Shown one piece after another: positions 53,869 to 62,611 of a DNA stretch of 64,000 bases; the stretch's first letter is position 1; the number at the start of each line of letters is the position of its first letter. The notes under the pieces were generated by a model, which saw only the letters and a program-made list of their open reading frames with translations, did no database searches and was not told the origin of the DNA. The DNA is from Lachnospiraceae bacterium (GTDB lineage: Bacteria; Bacillota; Clostridia; Lachnospirales; Lachnospiraceae): positions 41,990 to 105,989 of the forward strand of contig JAFVBE010000009.1 in assembly GCA_017480195.1 (NCBI GenBank), in the 5' to 3' direction. Position numbers and translations under genes: made by a program.

Positions 53869-55932
53869 ATGAGAAAGAAATATATAGTAATTAGCATGGC
53901 TATGGTGATGGCACTTTGTATGGCAGGTTGTGGTAAGACATCGGGTAACACTTCTGCAAATACTACAGAGGCAGGATATGTGGCATCGGAGAGTGACAGC
54001 GAAAGCAGTGTGAAGGTAACAAGCGATGATGATATGTTCACAGACAGAGACTATGATACAAGCTATGATGATGCAGAGGAGATAACACTTGCTGATGGTG
54101 CCTCAAGTACAAGCGCATCAGGCGTTGAGATATCGGGAGATACAATTACGATAACTAAGGCGGGAAGCTATAAGCTGTCAGGCACTCTGACAGACGGACA
54201 GATAATAGTTGACTGTGCGGATGATGACAAGGTTCAGCTTGTACTTGACGGAGTGGATATAACCAATGATGATACGGCTGTAATATATGTGAAGAATGCA
54301 GATAAGGTATTCATCACAACTACAGCATCAGATAACAGCCTGACTGTAACAGGCGAATTTGCAGAGGACGAGGATGGTGTAGATGCCGTAATATATGCAA
54401 AGGACGACATAACCTTAAATGGCACAGGTACACTCAATATAACCTCTGAGACTTCGCATGGTATAGTAGGCAAGGATGATGTGAAGATAACAAGCGGTAC
54501 TTATAATATAACTACTGCTAAGAAGGGCATAGATGCAAATGACAGCGTAAGAGTGGCTGACGGTGAGATTAACATAACCAGCGGAACTGATGGAATACAT
54601 GTTGAGAATACAGATGATGCAACCCTTGGTTATTTCTATGCTATAGGTGGAACATTTAATATAGATGCAGGCTATGATGGTATAGATGCATCGGGAGAAC
54701 TTTACATCTATGATGGTGAATACAACATTACATCAGGTGGTGGTAATGAAAACGGAGTATCCCATACCGATGATATGATGGGCGGCTTCGGACAGGGCGG
54801 CTTCGGTGGACAGGAATTTGGACAGCAAGGCAACTTTGGCGGAGACTTCAATGGACAGATGCAGAACTTTGGTAATGAAGATTTTGCGGGCGGAATGCAA
54901 GACGGTAACTTTGGGCAGAATGGCTTCGGAGGTCCGGGAGGTCAAGGAGGTCCCGGTGGACAGGGCGGCTTCGGCGGAGGCAGACATGACGGACAAAAAC
55001 CTGATATGGAAGATGGAGAGATGCCTGATATGGGTGATATGACACCACCGGATATGGCTGATGGTGAAACTCCGGATATGAGTGAAATTGAGACAGATGA
55101 TAATTCTGTCAATGATATGGAAGAAGAATATGACGCAGATGATTATATGGAGAATTCTACTAAGGGTATAAAGGCTGATGGCGGTATCTATATAGAAGGC
55201 GGAACATTCGTTATAGATTCAGCAGATGATACTATTCATTCAGATAACGAGGTTGTAATTGATGATGGTGTACTCACTCTTTCATCAGGAGATGATGGAA
55301 TTCATGCTGATGTGTCTCTTACCATAAATGGCGGCAATATAGATATCGAAACAAGCTATGAGGGTATTGAAGCAAATGCTATCGAATTAAATGGCGGAAC
55401 TGTTAATCTTGTAGCCTCTGATGATGGTCTTAATGCAGGCGGCGGAACAGATGCAACTCTTACGATAAATGGCGGAGAATATAATCTCTCTGCAGGCGGT
55501 GACGGTGTGGATTCGAACGGAACATTGCTTATGACCGGTGGAACAGTCTACCTTAGTGGCCCTAATAATGGTGGTAACGGCTCGATAGATTATGAGGAAA
55601 GCGGTTATATAACAGGTGGTACATTTGTATCGGCAGGAGCAAGCGGTATGGCACTTAACTTCGGCTCGGATTCAACTCAGTGTTCAATCCTGTATGAGTT
55701 AAGCAGCAGCGTATCAAGCGGTACCGAGATTACTCTTACAGATGCATCGGGAAATGTCATCGTAAGCTACACCCCTGATAAGGATTTCCAGTCGATTGTT
55801 ATCAGTTCACCTGAGATTGAAAGTGACGGAACCTATACTCTTACCGTAGGAAGTGATACCTATACCATAGAGATGTCCGGTACGATATACGGTCAGGGCA
55901 GCGGAATGGGAATGGGCGGCTTCGGAAGATAA
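53869..55932 (+). CDS. Secreted Cthe_2159-type beta-helix lipoprotein
   Basis: The protein has 687 residues from the ATG at 53869 (GAGG 8 bases upstream; a GTG three codons earlier overlaps that site). A signal peptide ends in the lipobox MAGC. The body is made of short beta-helix turns rich in Asp/Gly/Thr (DGIHVENTDDATLG, DGIDASGELYIYDGEYNITSGG, DDGIHADVSLTINGGNIDI), like the calcium- and pectin-binding protein Cthe_2159 of Clostridium thermocellum. At about 300-420 it is interrupted by a low-complexity GGFGQ/GPGGQGG tract and a repeated PDM-x(2-7)-PDM-type acidic tract. It should sit on the cell surface and bind acidic polysaccharide or calcium. It ends the VTC operon. Confidence 0.87.
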   Translation: MRKKYIVISMAMVMALCMAGCGKTSGNTSANTTEAGYVASESDSESSVKVTSDDDMFTDRDYDTSYDDAEEITLADGASSTSASGVEISGDTITITKAGSYKLSGTLTDGQIIVDCADDDKVQLVLDGVDITNDDTAVIYVKNADKVFITTTASDNSLTVTGEFAEDEDGVDAVIYAKDDITLNGTGTLNITSETSHGIVGKDDVKITSGTYNITTAKKGIDANDSVRVADGEINITSGTDGIHVENTDDATLGYFYAIGGTFNIDAGYDGIDASGELYIYDGEYNITSGGGNENGVSHTDDMMGGFGQGGFGGQEFGQQGNFGGDFNGQMQNFGNEDFAGGMQDGNFGQNGFGGPGGQGGPGGQGGFGGGRHDGQKPDMEDGEMPDMGDMTPPDMADGETPDMSEIETDDNSVNDMEEEYDADDYMENSTKGIKADGGIYIEGGTFVIDSADDTIHSDNEVVIDDGVLTLSSGDDGIHADVSLTINGGNIDIETSYEGIEANAIELNGGTVNLVASDDGLNAGGGTDATLTINGGEYNLSAGGDGVDSNGTLLMTGGTVYLSGPNNGGNGSIDYEESGYITGGTFVSAGASGMALNFGSDSTQCSILYELSSSVSSGTEITLTDASGNVIVSYTPDKDFQSIVISSPEIESDGTYTLTVGSDTYTIEMSGTIYGQGSGMGMGGFGR

Positions 55933-56168
55933 GTCCACCGCAAACATGTTCTCACTTCGTGTTTGACGTCGGCCTACTAACCTCATAAATCCTTCAGAAA
56001 TGGAAATATGGAGATTTTTACATAAATGTAAATCTCCATATTTCTATTTCTTCTGCTTTATTCACTAAGTAGACACATCAAACAAGAGTTTGCTTGTGGA
56101 CTTATATCCTACAGCCCCCCTTGCTGCAATCAGGATATACCCGTTCTAACCGACATGCTGCGCATGTG
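55931..56168. repeat. Large palindromic element, copy 2
   Basis: AAGTCCAC (55931-55938) pairs with GTGGACTT (56096-56103). GTTTGACGTcggCCTACT pairs with AGTAGaCACATCAAAC. The apex AGAAATGGAAATATGGAGAT...ATCTCCATATTTCTATTTCT encloses the constant CATAAATG (about 56020-56027). A second hairpin TATATCCT...AGGATATA (about 56103-56138) follows. The shared blocks with copy 1 (6871-7152) are 55948-55967, 56062-56086 and the right end ACCGACATGCTGCGCAT. The outer left arm of copy 1 is missing here. The element begins at the stop codon of the lipoprotein gene and may act as its terminator. Confidence 0.82.
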
Positions 56169-56419
56169 AGGCTTTATATATTTATTTAATTGAATATTTA
56201 CTTTTGTCGTTTTTGGTCGTATATTTATTTTGTAAGTAAGTTTTATCTTGGTTTCTTATTTTTCGTGTTCTTACTTATAGTTACCAAAGAGAAATATAAA
56301 ATTATGAGAGGAGATGAGGTGTATTATTTTCAATATGTTATTGACATTGGAAAGGAGGAAATCATATAATTACCTTGCGAGGTGATAGTATGAAAGAGGA
56401 TATAAATTTATACTTTTTA
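56169..56419. other. AT-rich intergenic stretch with no confident gene
   Basis: I see no convincing gene. Two tiny ORFs (56304-56369, 21 codons; 56390-56428, 12 codons with GAGGTG before its ATG) could be decayed or regulatory peptides, but nothing else supports them. Confidence 0.4.
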
Positions 56420-56448
56420 TTGCCATAATTCTTAATTTATGTTAGTAT
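56420..56448 (+). promoter_or_regulatory. Promoter of the ABC-F gene
   Basis: TTGCCA (56420-56425), 17 bp and TAGTAT (56443-56448) would start a leader of about 250 nt. Confidence 0.55.
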
Positions 56449-56454
56449 GATTAA

Positions 56455-56706
56455 GTCCGATACATAGGACAATTTTTTAAGAAAGAACATCTTTTGATGT
56501 AAAGGTGAAGGAATGTTTAACAGATAGTTTGATTTGAGCAAAACGCAGATTTTTTTAGCCTATGGTGGTAGGTCTTATTGCGTACGCTTGGATTGGATTA
56601 TCGCACACATTTCGGATGCCTTGATATAGGTTTATTTGTGTGAGTCTGATTTTGCGTATGCATTATCGGATTTTTTTATTCCGCACCATAGGGGATAGGA
56701 GGAAGT
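56455..56706 (+). promoter_or_regulatory. Attenuator-like leader of the ABC-F gene
   Basis: CCTATGGTG near 56560-56568 pairs with CACCATAGG near 56685-56693. Inside, ATTGCGTACGC pairs with GCGTATGCATT and CGCACACA with TGTGTGA, giving a long rod just before the gene. Upstream AGAACATC-TTTT-GATGT forms a small hairpin by the short ORF at 56513. Antibiotic-responsive ABC-F genes are often governed by such leaders, where a stalled ribosome on a short ORF prevents termination. The T-rich GGATTTTTTTATTCC before the closing strand could be the terminator part. Confidence 0.55.
56513..56527 (+). CDS. Possible leader peptide of four codons
   Basis: ATG-TTT-AAC-AGA-TAG follows AAAGGTGAAGGA, a good ribosome site at 3-6 bases. 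A very short ORF in the leader of an ABC-F gene fits a ribosome-stalling attenuator. Its size gives no independent coding evidence. Confidence 0.35.
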   Translation: MFNR

Positions 56707-58236
56707 ATGGCACAGATAAATGTAAATAACCTCACATTTTATTATGAGGGAAGCTATGACAATATATTTGAAAATGTTTCATTTTCTATAGACACCAATT
56801 GGAAGTTAGGGTTTATAGGACGAAATGGAAAGGGCAAGACCACTTTTCTTAATCTCTTGCTTGGGCGGTACGAGTATAAGGGGAGTATAAGCACATCTTC
56901 GGTGTTTGATTACTTTCCGTACAGGGTTAAGAAAGAGGAGAGGCAGAGCACATCAGCAGAGCTTATGGAAGGGTGGAAACCATCAGTACCTTTGTGGAGG
57001 GTAATATGTGAGCTTGATGAACTTGGACTTGAGGCTGATATTCTTTACAGACCGTATAATACCTTAAGCTTTGGAGAACGCACTAAGGTTATGCTTGCAG
57101 TGCTTTTCTCGGGAGAAAATGATTTCTTGCTTATAGATGAGCCTACCAATCATCTTGACAGAGAAGCAAGGGATATAATTAAAGATTATCTTTCTAAGAA
57201 AAAGGGGTTTATACTTGTTTCCCACGATAGAGATTTGCTTGATGCGGTTATCGACCATGTGCTTGTACTTAACAGGTCATCCATAGAAGTACAAAACGGC
57301 AATTTCTCAAGCTGGTGGGAGAATAAGGAGAGGGCTGACAGCCATGCTCTTGCGGAGAATGAAAAGCATTTGAAGGAGATAGGAAAGCTTAAAGAGGCGG
57401 CAGACCGGACATCACGCTGGGCGAATAAGAGCGAGAACAGCAAAATAGGATTTGATCCGATAAAAGAGCATGACCGTTCTTTAAGTACTCGTTCATATAT
57501 TGGGGCTAAAACCAAGAAGATGGAGTCGAGAGTTAAATCCTACGAGAAAAGAATTGACAGGGAAATCTCGGAGAAGGAAGGACTGCTTAAAGATATAGAA
57601 AAATCCACAGACCTTAAGCTTATGCCGCTTACACATTATAACAAAAGGCTTGTAACGGTATCGGATTATTCATTAAAATATTTTGATGCAGATGAACCGT
57701 TATTTGAACATATGAAATTTTGGATAAATCAAGGAGAAAGAGTATTCTTAAACGGTGCAAACGGATGCGGCAAGTCCAGTCTGATAAAGGCAATACTCGA
57801 GAAGAACATCGGGAATAATCTGTCTGAAAAGAATATGGAGGAATGTGGTAATTTAGAGCTTGCAAGTAAGCTTGTGATATCATATATTAATCAGGACACC
57901 TCGTATCTGAGAGGTAAGCTAAGGGTTTATGCTGAGAAAAACGGATTGTCCTACAGCCTGCTGCTTACGCTATTAAGACAGCTTGACTTTGAGCGTGTTC
58001 AGTTCGAGAAGAATATGGAGGACTTTTCAGAGGGACAGAAGAAAAAGGTTTTGATTGCGGCAAGCCTTATCACACCGGCACATTTGTATATATGGGATGA
58101 GCCGCTTAATTATATTGATGTTTTTTCGAGAATTCAGATTGAGAACCTTATAGAGAGATACAAACCGACGATGCTTATAGTTGAGCATGATGTAAAATTC
58201 AGAGAAAAAATATCGACAAGTGTTATTGAAATGTGA
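56707..58236 (+). CDS. ABC-F ribosomal protection protein, Lsa/CplR-like
   Basis: The 509-residue protein has two ATPase domains and no membrane segments. Domain 1 has FIGRNGKGKTT (about 37-47), signature LSFGERTKV and DEPTNHLD. Domain 2 has LNGANGCGKSS (about 348-358), signature FSEGQKKKV and IWDEPLNYID. The inter-domain linker (about 215-300) reaches the ribosomal P site in this family. The segment KKGFILVSHDRDLLDAVIDHVLVLNRSSIEVQNGNFSSWWENK is close to Lsa(A)/CplR-type proteins, which dislodge lincosamides, streptogramin A and pleuromutilins. Resistance is predicted, not shown. GGAGG precedes the ATG. Confidence 0.88.
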   Translation: MAQINVNNLTFYYEGSYDNIFENVSFSIDTNWKLGFIGRNGKGKTTFLNLLLGRYEYKGSISTSSVFDYFPYRVKKEERQSTSAELMEGWKPSVPLWRVICELDELGLEADILYRPYNTLSFGERTKVMLAVLFSGENDFLLIDEPTNHLDREARDIIKDYLSKKKGFILVSHDRDLLDAVIDHVLVLNRSSIEVQNGNFSSWWENKERADSHALAENEKHLKEIGKLKEAADRTSRWANKSENSKIGFDPIKEHDRSLSTRSYIGAKTKKMESRVKSYEKRIDREISEKEGLLKDIEKSTDLKLMPLTHYNKRLVTVSDYSLKYFDADEPLFEHMKFWINQGERVFLNGANGCGKSSLIKAILEKNIGNNLSEKNMEECGNLELASKLVISYINQDTSYLRGKLRVYAEKNGLSYSLLLTLLRQLDFERVQFEKNMEDFSEGQKKKVLIAASLITPAHLYIWDEPLNYIDVFSRIQIENLIERYKPTMLIVEHDVKFREKISTSVIEM

Positions 58237-58310
58237 TAGTGATATATGTGAATTGATAATAATTAATTAATGAGATATTAATAGGCATAGAGTTCTATAA
58301 GGAGATACAA

Positions 58311-59081
58311 ATGGATAATCAGGACATATTAAATATAGCGATGGAACAATCTTCATATGACCTTAATTGTAAGGTCGATGATTTCTTATCAGATGAAAAT
58401 GTGATTGTTCCATACAAGAGAAATGACAAAGTCAAGAAATACTATGAGGAGCCGATAATCTGCAATATGGTTTCATACGGAAATAACATAGTTGCCGCCG
58501 TGCGTGAGGATGTAAGAGATATTGTGAAGGAGTATTTTAATAAATTTGAGTTTTATCATTGCTTTGAGCCGCCTAATATGCATTGGATTAATGAGAGATT
58601 AGAGGCAAAGGGGTACAGAATATGCTTTATGTCAGAATACTATCTGCCTGATATGAGACTGCTTAAACCGCTAAAATGCGGGTATGAACTAAAATCCCTT
58701 GAACAAAAAGATTTTAAGAATCTCTATAAGGAAGAATGGAGCAATGCCCTCTGCGAAAAGAGAAAAGAACTTGATGTACTTGGCGTTGGAGCATACGATA
58801 ATGATAAACTGATTGGTCTTGCAGGCTGTTCTGCTGATGCTGCGAAAATGCTTCAAATCGGAGTAGATGTATTACCGGAGTATAGAAGAAAAGGAATTGC
58901 CGCTTCGCTTACAAGCGCACTCGCATTAGAAATAATAAAGAGGGACAAGGTACCGTTTTACTGTACGGCATGGTCGAATATCCGCTCAGTAAAAAATGCG
59001 GTAAAAAGCGGCTTCATCCCGACCTGGATAGAAATGTCCGTCAAACCTATGGAAGAAGTAAATAAACTTAACAAAGGATAG
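58311..59081 (+). CDS. GNAT-family acetyltransferase, two-domain
   Basis: The 256-residue protein has an N-terminal half that is poorly conserved (perhaps a degenerate GNAT fold) and a C-terminal GNAT domain from about 125. The acetyl-CoA loop is VDVLPEYRRKGIAASLTSALALE, followed by YCTAWSNIRSVKNAVKSGFIPTW. The acceptor is unknown. It lies 75 bp after the ABC-F gene with AAGGAG before its ATG, and a strong terminator follows, so both may share a transcript. Confidence 0.87.
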   Translation: MDNQDILNIAMEQSSYDLNCKVDDFLSDENVIVPYKRNDKVKKYYEEPIICNMVSYGNNIVAAVREDVRDIVKEYFNKFEFYHCFEPPNMHWINERLEAKGYRICFMSEYYLPDMRLLKPLKCGYELKSLEQKDFKNLYKEEWSNALCEKRKELDVLGVGAYDNDKLIGLAGCSADAAKMLQIGVDVLPEYRRKGIAASLTSALALEIIKRDKVPFYCTAWSNIRSVKNAVKSGFIPTWIEMSVKPMEEVNKLNKG

Positions 59082-59118
59082 AAAATACTCAGGCAGGTAC
59101 TGCCTGAGTATTTTCTAT
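59078..59118. terminator. Strong bidirectional terminator
   Basis: ATAGAAAATACTCAGGCA (59078-59095) pairs perfectly with TGCCTGAGTATTTTCTAT (59101-59118) around GGTAC. It serves the GNAT gene and the convergent amylase gene. Confidence 0.88.
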
Positions 59119-59134
59119 ACTATATAACAGCTTT

Positions 59135-60445
59135 TTATCTCTCCATCTTCCAGAAGTATGCACTGTAAGGCGGAAGCTCGGAGCCGCCTCCGAAGTCATG
59201 CGGTGCTCCTGTGATTAAATCAACTGCAGTGCCGCAGCCTGCATCAAAGTGTGCAGTATAAGGTGCATCACTTGCATTGACAGCTACAAGCACACGCTCG
59301 CCGTCAACCTTTCTTTCGAATATACACTGATGGTTTGTAAGAACTACAGAGCGGAAACCGCCGTAGTTAAGTGCCGCACTGTTCTTCTTAGCTTCGGCAA
59401 GCTTCGCTATCCAGTCGGTTAATTCGTTCCACTCAGGTTTATCATAGCTTAGACGAAGTGAAGGATCGCCGTCTTCTTTTCTTCCTTCTGCACCCCATTC
59501 ACTGCCATAGTATACACATGGGAATCCCGGCATACCGAAGGCAAGAGCATATATGAGCGGCAGATGATTCTTATTCGTAAGGATACTTGCAACTCTTGTT
59601 ACATCATGGTTGTCTACAAAGGATAAGAAATGCTTGCCCTTATATCTTGTCCATTCCTCAGGACCAAACTGCTGTAAGAGACTATGTATAATCTCGAACA
59701 TATTAATTGAATTAAAGCTTGAGTAAAGTCCCTTGTAGCACATATAATTAGTGGCGCTGTGGAGCATACCGTCATTTACAAATACATTGTAATCACCATG
59801 CAGAAGCTCGCCAAGCAGTAAGAACTCATCCTTTAATCCATCGCAATGTCCTCTTAATCTTCTGATGAAATCGTGGTCGAGACAGTAAGCTACATCAAGA
59901 CGAAGACCGTCTATATCGAACTCCTCAATCCATCTTTTTACATTTTCAAAAATGTGCTGTATAACAGCCTCATTTCTTAAATTTAATTTGACCAAATCAT
60001 AATTGCCTTCCCAGCCCTCATACCAGAGACCGTCGTTATAATTGGAATTACCGTCGAAGCTTATATGAAACCAATCCTTATAAGGACTGTCCCATCTTTT
60101 CTCAAGCACATCCTGAAATGCCCAGAAGCCTCTGCCGACATGATTAAATACTCCGTCTAATACAACCTTGATTCCATTCTCATGGAGATTGTTGCAGAGC
60201 TCCTTGAAGTCCTCGTTTGTACCAAGTCTTGTATCAATCTTAGAATAATCCCTCGTGTTATATCCGTGTGTATCCGACTCAAATATAGGCGAAAAATAAA
60301 TCGCATTTGCTCCTAACTTCTTAATATGAGGTATCCAGTCATTTACCTTTTCAATTCTATGAGTTAAAACTCCATCATTCTCGTATGGAGCACCACAAAA
60401 GCCTAAAGGATAAATCTGATAAAAAACACTTTCATAAGCCCACAT
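59135..60445 (-). CDS. Alpha-amylase family (GH13) glycosidase
   Basis: The 436-residue protein has no signal peptide, so it acts in the cytoplasm on imported maltodextrins. The GH13 regions are visible: VVLDGVFNHVG (I), DGLRLDVAY (II, with the nucleophile Asp), LLGELLHGD (III, general acid Glu) and LSFVDNHDVTRV (IV). Its short length and lack of an N-terminal neopullulanase-type domain fit a small maltodextrin glucosidase-like enzyme. GGAGGC precedes the ATG. No other maltose gene is adjacent. Confidence 0.92.
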   Translation of the reverse strand: MWAYESVFYQIYPLGFCGAPYENDGVLTHRIEKVNDWIPHIKKLGANAIYFSPIFESDTHGYNTRDYSKIDTRLGTNEDFKELCNNLHENGIKVVLDGVFNHVGRGFWAFQDVLEKRWDSPYKDWFHISFDGNSNYNDGLWYEGWEGNYDLVKLNLRNEAVIQHIFENVKRWIEEFDIDGLRLDVAYCLDHDFIRRLRGHCDGLKDEFLLLGELLHGDYNVFVNDGMLHSATNYMCYKGLYSSFNSINMFEIIHSLLQQFGPEEWTRYKGKHFLSFVDNHDVTRVASILTNKNHLPLIYALAFGMPGFPCVYYGSEWGAEGRKEDGDPSLRLSYDKPEWNELTDWIAKLAEAKKNSAALNYGGFRSVVLTNHQCIFERKVDGERVLVAVNASDAPYTAHFDAGCGTAVDLITGAPHDFGGGSELPPYSAYFWKMER

Positions 60446-60470
60446 AATATTGCCTCCTTAGTATCATTTG

Positions 60471-60524
60471 TTTGAAGGGGTTAATCCCTCGTGAAATTCT
60501 ATCATAAATCTTATTTTTACACAA
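60471..60524 (-). promoter_or_regulatory. Promoter and possible operator of the GH13 gene
   Basis: On the minus strand TTGTGT (complement of 60519-60524), 17 bp and TAGAAT (complement of 60496-60501) form a promoter. Just downstream the imperfect palindrome AGGGGTTAATCCCT (60476-60489) sits where a repressor could block transcription. Confidence 0.5.
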
Positions 60525-60641
60525 GCATCTTGCATTTATTATGAATAAAGGCGTATAATAAAATATGTTTTTAATACAGATATCTAAAGAATTTATTTTT
60601 TGATGTGCAGATATATTTGGGGATAAAACTCGGAGGAAAAA

Positions 60642-61469
60642 ATGAAAAAAATAAAGATTATACTTCCTATTATAATATTAGTAATAGCTGCATATATTAT
60701 CGTACTTGTTATATCAGGCAATAAAAAAGATGATGACCAGCTTGTTATCCAGAGAAAGACGACAGAGGAGACAACAAGTGATGATAGTGCTGTATCAGAT
60801 GCTTCAGATACAGATGCCGCAACAGATGAAACCACAGAAGACAGGACAAATGCATACACATCTACGGCAGGAGTTATAATAAATGGTGAAACAGTTCCGG
60901 AATTTGTTGACGAGCCATATGTACAGCTTAATCAGAATGCACCTTCTTTTACAGAGGATGAGTTAAAAACGGATTCCTATGAACATTACAGCGAATTAGA
61001 TGAGCTTGGCAGGTGTGGTATGGCAGAGGCGTGTGTGGGACTTGACCTCATTCCTACCGAAGAGCGTGGTGAAATTGGCGATATAAAACCATCAGGTTGG
61101 CACACTGTAAAATACGAGGGAGTTGTGACTGACGGATATCTGTATAACAGATGTCATTTGGTTGACTATCAGCTTACCGGCAATAATTCTGATGTAAGAA
61201 ATTTTATAACCGGTACAGAGTATATGAATATAACAGGTATGCTTCCATTTGAGAATATGGTTGCAAGGTATGTAGAGATGACCGGTAATCATGTTATGTA
61301 CAGAGTAACGCCATATTATATGGAAGATAATCTTATTGCAACAGGTGTTCAGATTGAAGCCTGCTCTGTAGAAGACGAGGGCATGGGTGTCTACTATAAT
61401 GTATTCGTATATAATGTGCAGCCGGGTGTTGTTATAGATTATAAAACCGGCGATAGTTGGCTTGAGTAA
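60642..61469 (+). CDS. DNA/RNA non-specific endonuclease, membrane-anchored
   Basis: The 275-residue protein has an N-terminal membrane anchor (about 4-23) and a Thr/Asp/Glu-rich linker to about 85. The nuclease domain carries GYLYNRCHLVDYQLTGNNSDVRNFITGTEYMN (about 165-197), where the catalytic His and Asn of the beta-beta-alpha metal fold lie. The usual DRGH reads NRCH, as in EndA-like DNA-entry nucleases of Gram-positives. It should act at the cell surface, degrading extracellular DNA or preparing it for uptake. GGAGG precedes the ATG. Confidence 0.88.
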   Translation: MKKIKIILPIIILVIAAYIIVLVISGNKKDDDQLVIQRKTTEETTSDDSAVSDASDTDAATDETTEDRTNAYTSTAGVIINGETVPEFVDEPYVQLNQNAPSFTEDELKTDSYEHYSELDELGRCGMAEACVGLDLIPTEERGEIGDIKPSGWHTVKYEGVVTDGYLYNRCHLVDYQLTGNNSDVRNFITGTEYMNITGMLPFENMVARYVEMTGNHVMYRVTPYYMEDNLIATGVQIEACSVEDEGMGVYYNVFVYNVQPGVVIDYKTGDSWLE

Positions 61470-61476
61470 AAATTTC

Positions 61477-61505
61477 TTAACATTATATGCATTTCTACAT
61501 AATAT
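61477..61505 (+). promoter_or_regulatory. Promoter of the amidase gene
   Basis: TTAACA (61477-61482), 17 bp and TAATAT (61500-61505). The transcript should start near 61512, only about 12 nt before the first ATG. Confidence 0.5.
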
Positions 61506-61523
61506 AATATAAAAAAGTATTAT

Positions 61524-62576
61524 ATGGGTAGTTCTATGGCATATAAGATAATGATAGATGCAGGACATGGCGGATACGACGCCGGAGCCTCCTACAACGG
61601 AAGGCTTGAAAAGGATGATACTCTGGCACTGGCACTGGCAGTAGGTGAAATACTTTCGGGGATGGGATATGATGTGGAGTACACAAGAACGACAGATGTG
61701 TATGATTCTCCGGTACAGAAGGCACGTATAGGTAATGCGAGCGGTGCGGATTTATTTGTGTCAATTCACAGGAATTCATCACCTACACCTAATACCTACA
61801 ATGGCGTGCAGACACTTGTTTATGAGGATACGGGATTAAAGGCTTCATTGGCAAGGAGTGTCAATAACGAGCTTGAGAAGGTTGGCTATAGAAATATAAA
61901 TGTTGTTGAGCGACCTAATCTTGCAGTATTAAGAAGAACACAGATGCCGGCTATATTGGTTGAGACAGGATTTATCAACAGTGATGTCGATAATAACCTG
62001 CTTGATACAAGGTTTGATGATACTGCAATGGCTATAGCTCAGGGAATAAATAATACGCTAAGGTCATCCGGTCTTGCAGACAGCTCTGCGGATAGGACGG
62101 TTACGGCATTTAACGGTTATCTGCCGGAGGATACGGAGAATGATAATTCCAACGGATTGACAGATGAACTTGATGGTAACACGGATGTAAATAATACAGA
62201 TGGCGTAAATGACAGTGAAAATTCTAATAACATTAATGGATTAAATGATAACGGAAATATAAATAATATTAATGTTCCGAATGATAACAGAAACATTAAT
62301 AACAATAATGGTAGAAATAATAGCATGAATCCTGATTCGGAAGATGATGACATAACGAAGTATCAGCTTCTGGTAGGAATATTCAGAGGTATGGGTTCTG
62401 CAGGTTATCTGATGAACAGTCTAATTAATGCAGGCTATAACGCCATGATATATGAGGATGACGGCTTATATCAGGTGAGAGTCGGAATATATAACGATAT
62501 TGAGGAGGCTCTTATCGCTGCAAGGGAATTACGCGACAGAGGCTATGACCCTCTTGTTGTAAGATTTGAAAAGTAG
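61524..62576 (+). CDS. N-acetylmuramoyl-L-alanine amidase with SPOR domain
   Basis: The 350-residue protein has an Amidase_3 domain (about 5-175): IMIDAGHGGYDAGA gives the zinc His, VSIHRNSS the second, and ILVETGFINS the catalytic Glu. An Asn/Asp-rich linker (about 205-272) with repeats like NDNxNINNIN leads to a SPOR domain (YQLLVGIFRGMGSAGYLMNSLINAGYNAMIYEDDGLYQVRVGIY), which binds denuded glycan at division sites. No signal peptide is seen, so export is unexplained. Either ATG at 61524 or 61536 could start; neither has a good ribosome site. Confidence 0.88.
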   Translation: MGSSMAYKIMIDAGHGGYDAGASYNGRLEKDDTLALALAVGEILSGMGYDVEYTRTTDVYDSPVQKARIGNASGADLFVSIHRNSSPTPNTYNGVQTLVYEDTGLKASLARSVNNELEKVGYRNINVVERPNLAVLRRTQMPAILVETGFINSDVDNNLLDTRFDDTAMAIAQGINNTLRSSGLADSSADRTVTAFNGYLPEDTENDNSNGLTDELDGNTDVNNTDGVNDSENSNNINGLNDNGNINNINVPNDNRNINNNNGRNNSMNPDSEDDDITKYQLLVGIFRGMGSAGYLMNSLINAGYNAMIYEDDGLYQVRVGIYNDIEEALIAARELRDRGYDPLVVRFEK

Positions 62577-62605
62577 TTGACAAAATCTTTTGACTGTGAT
62601 ATTAT
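62577..62605 (+). promoter_or_regulatory. rplJL promoter
   Basis: TTGACA (62577-62582), 17 bp and TATTAT (62600-62605); the -35 begins directly after the amidase stop codon. Confidence 0.8.
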
Positions 62606-62611
62606 GTCAAA

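Noticed and set aside
56304-56428. Two short ORFs of 21 and 12 codons before the ABC-F promoter
   Set aside because: Too short to support; the first lacks a ribosome site and the second overlaps the -35 hexamer.
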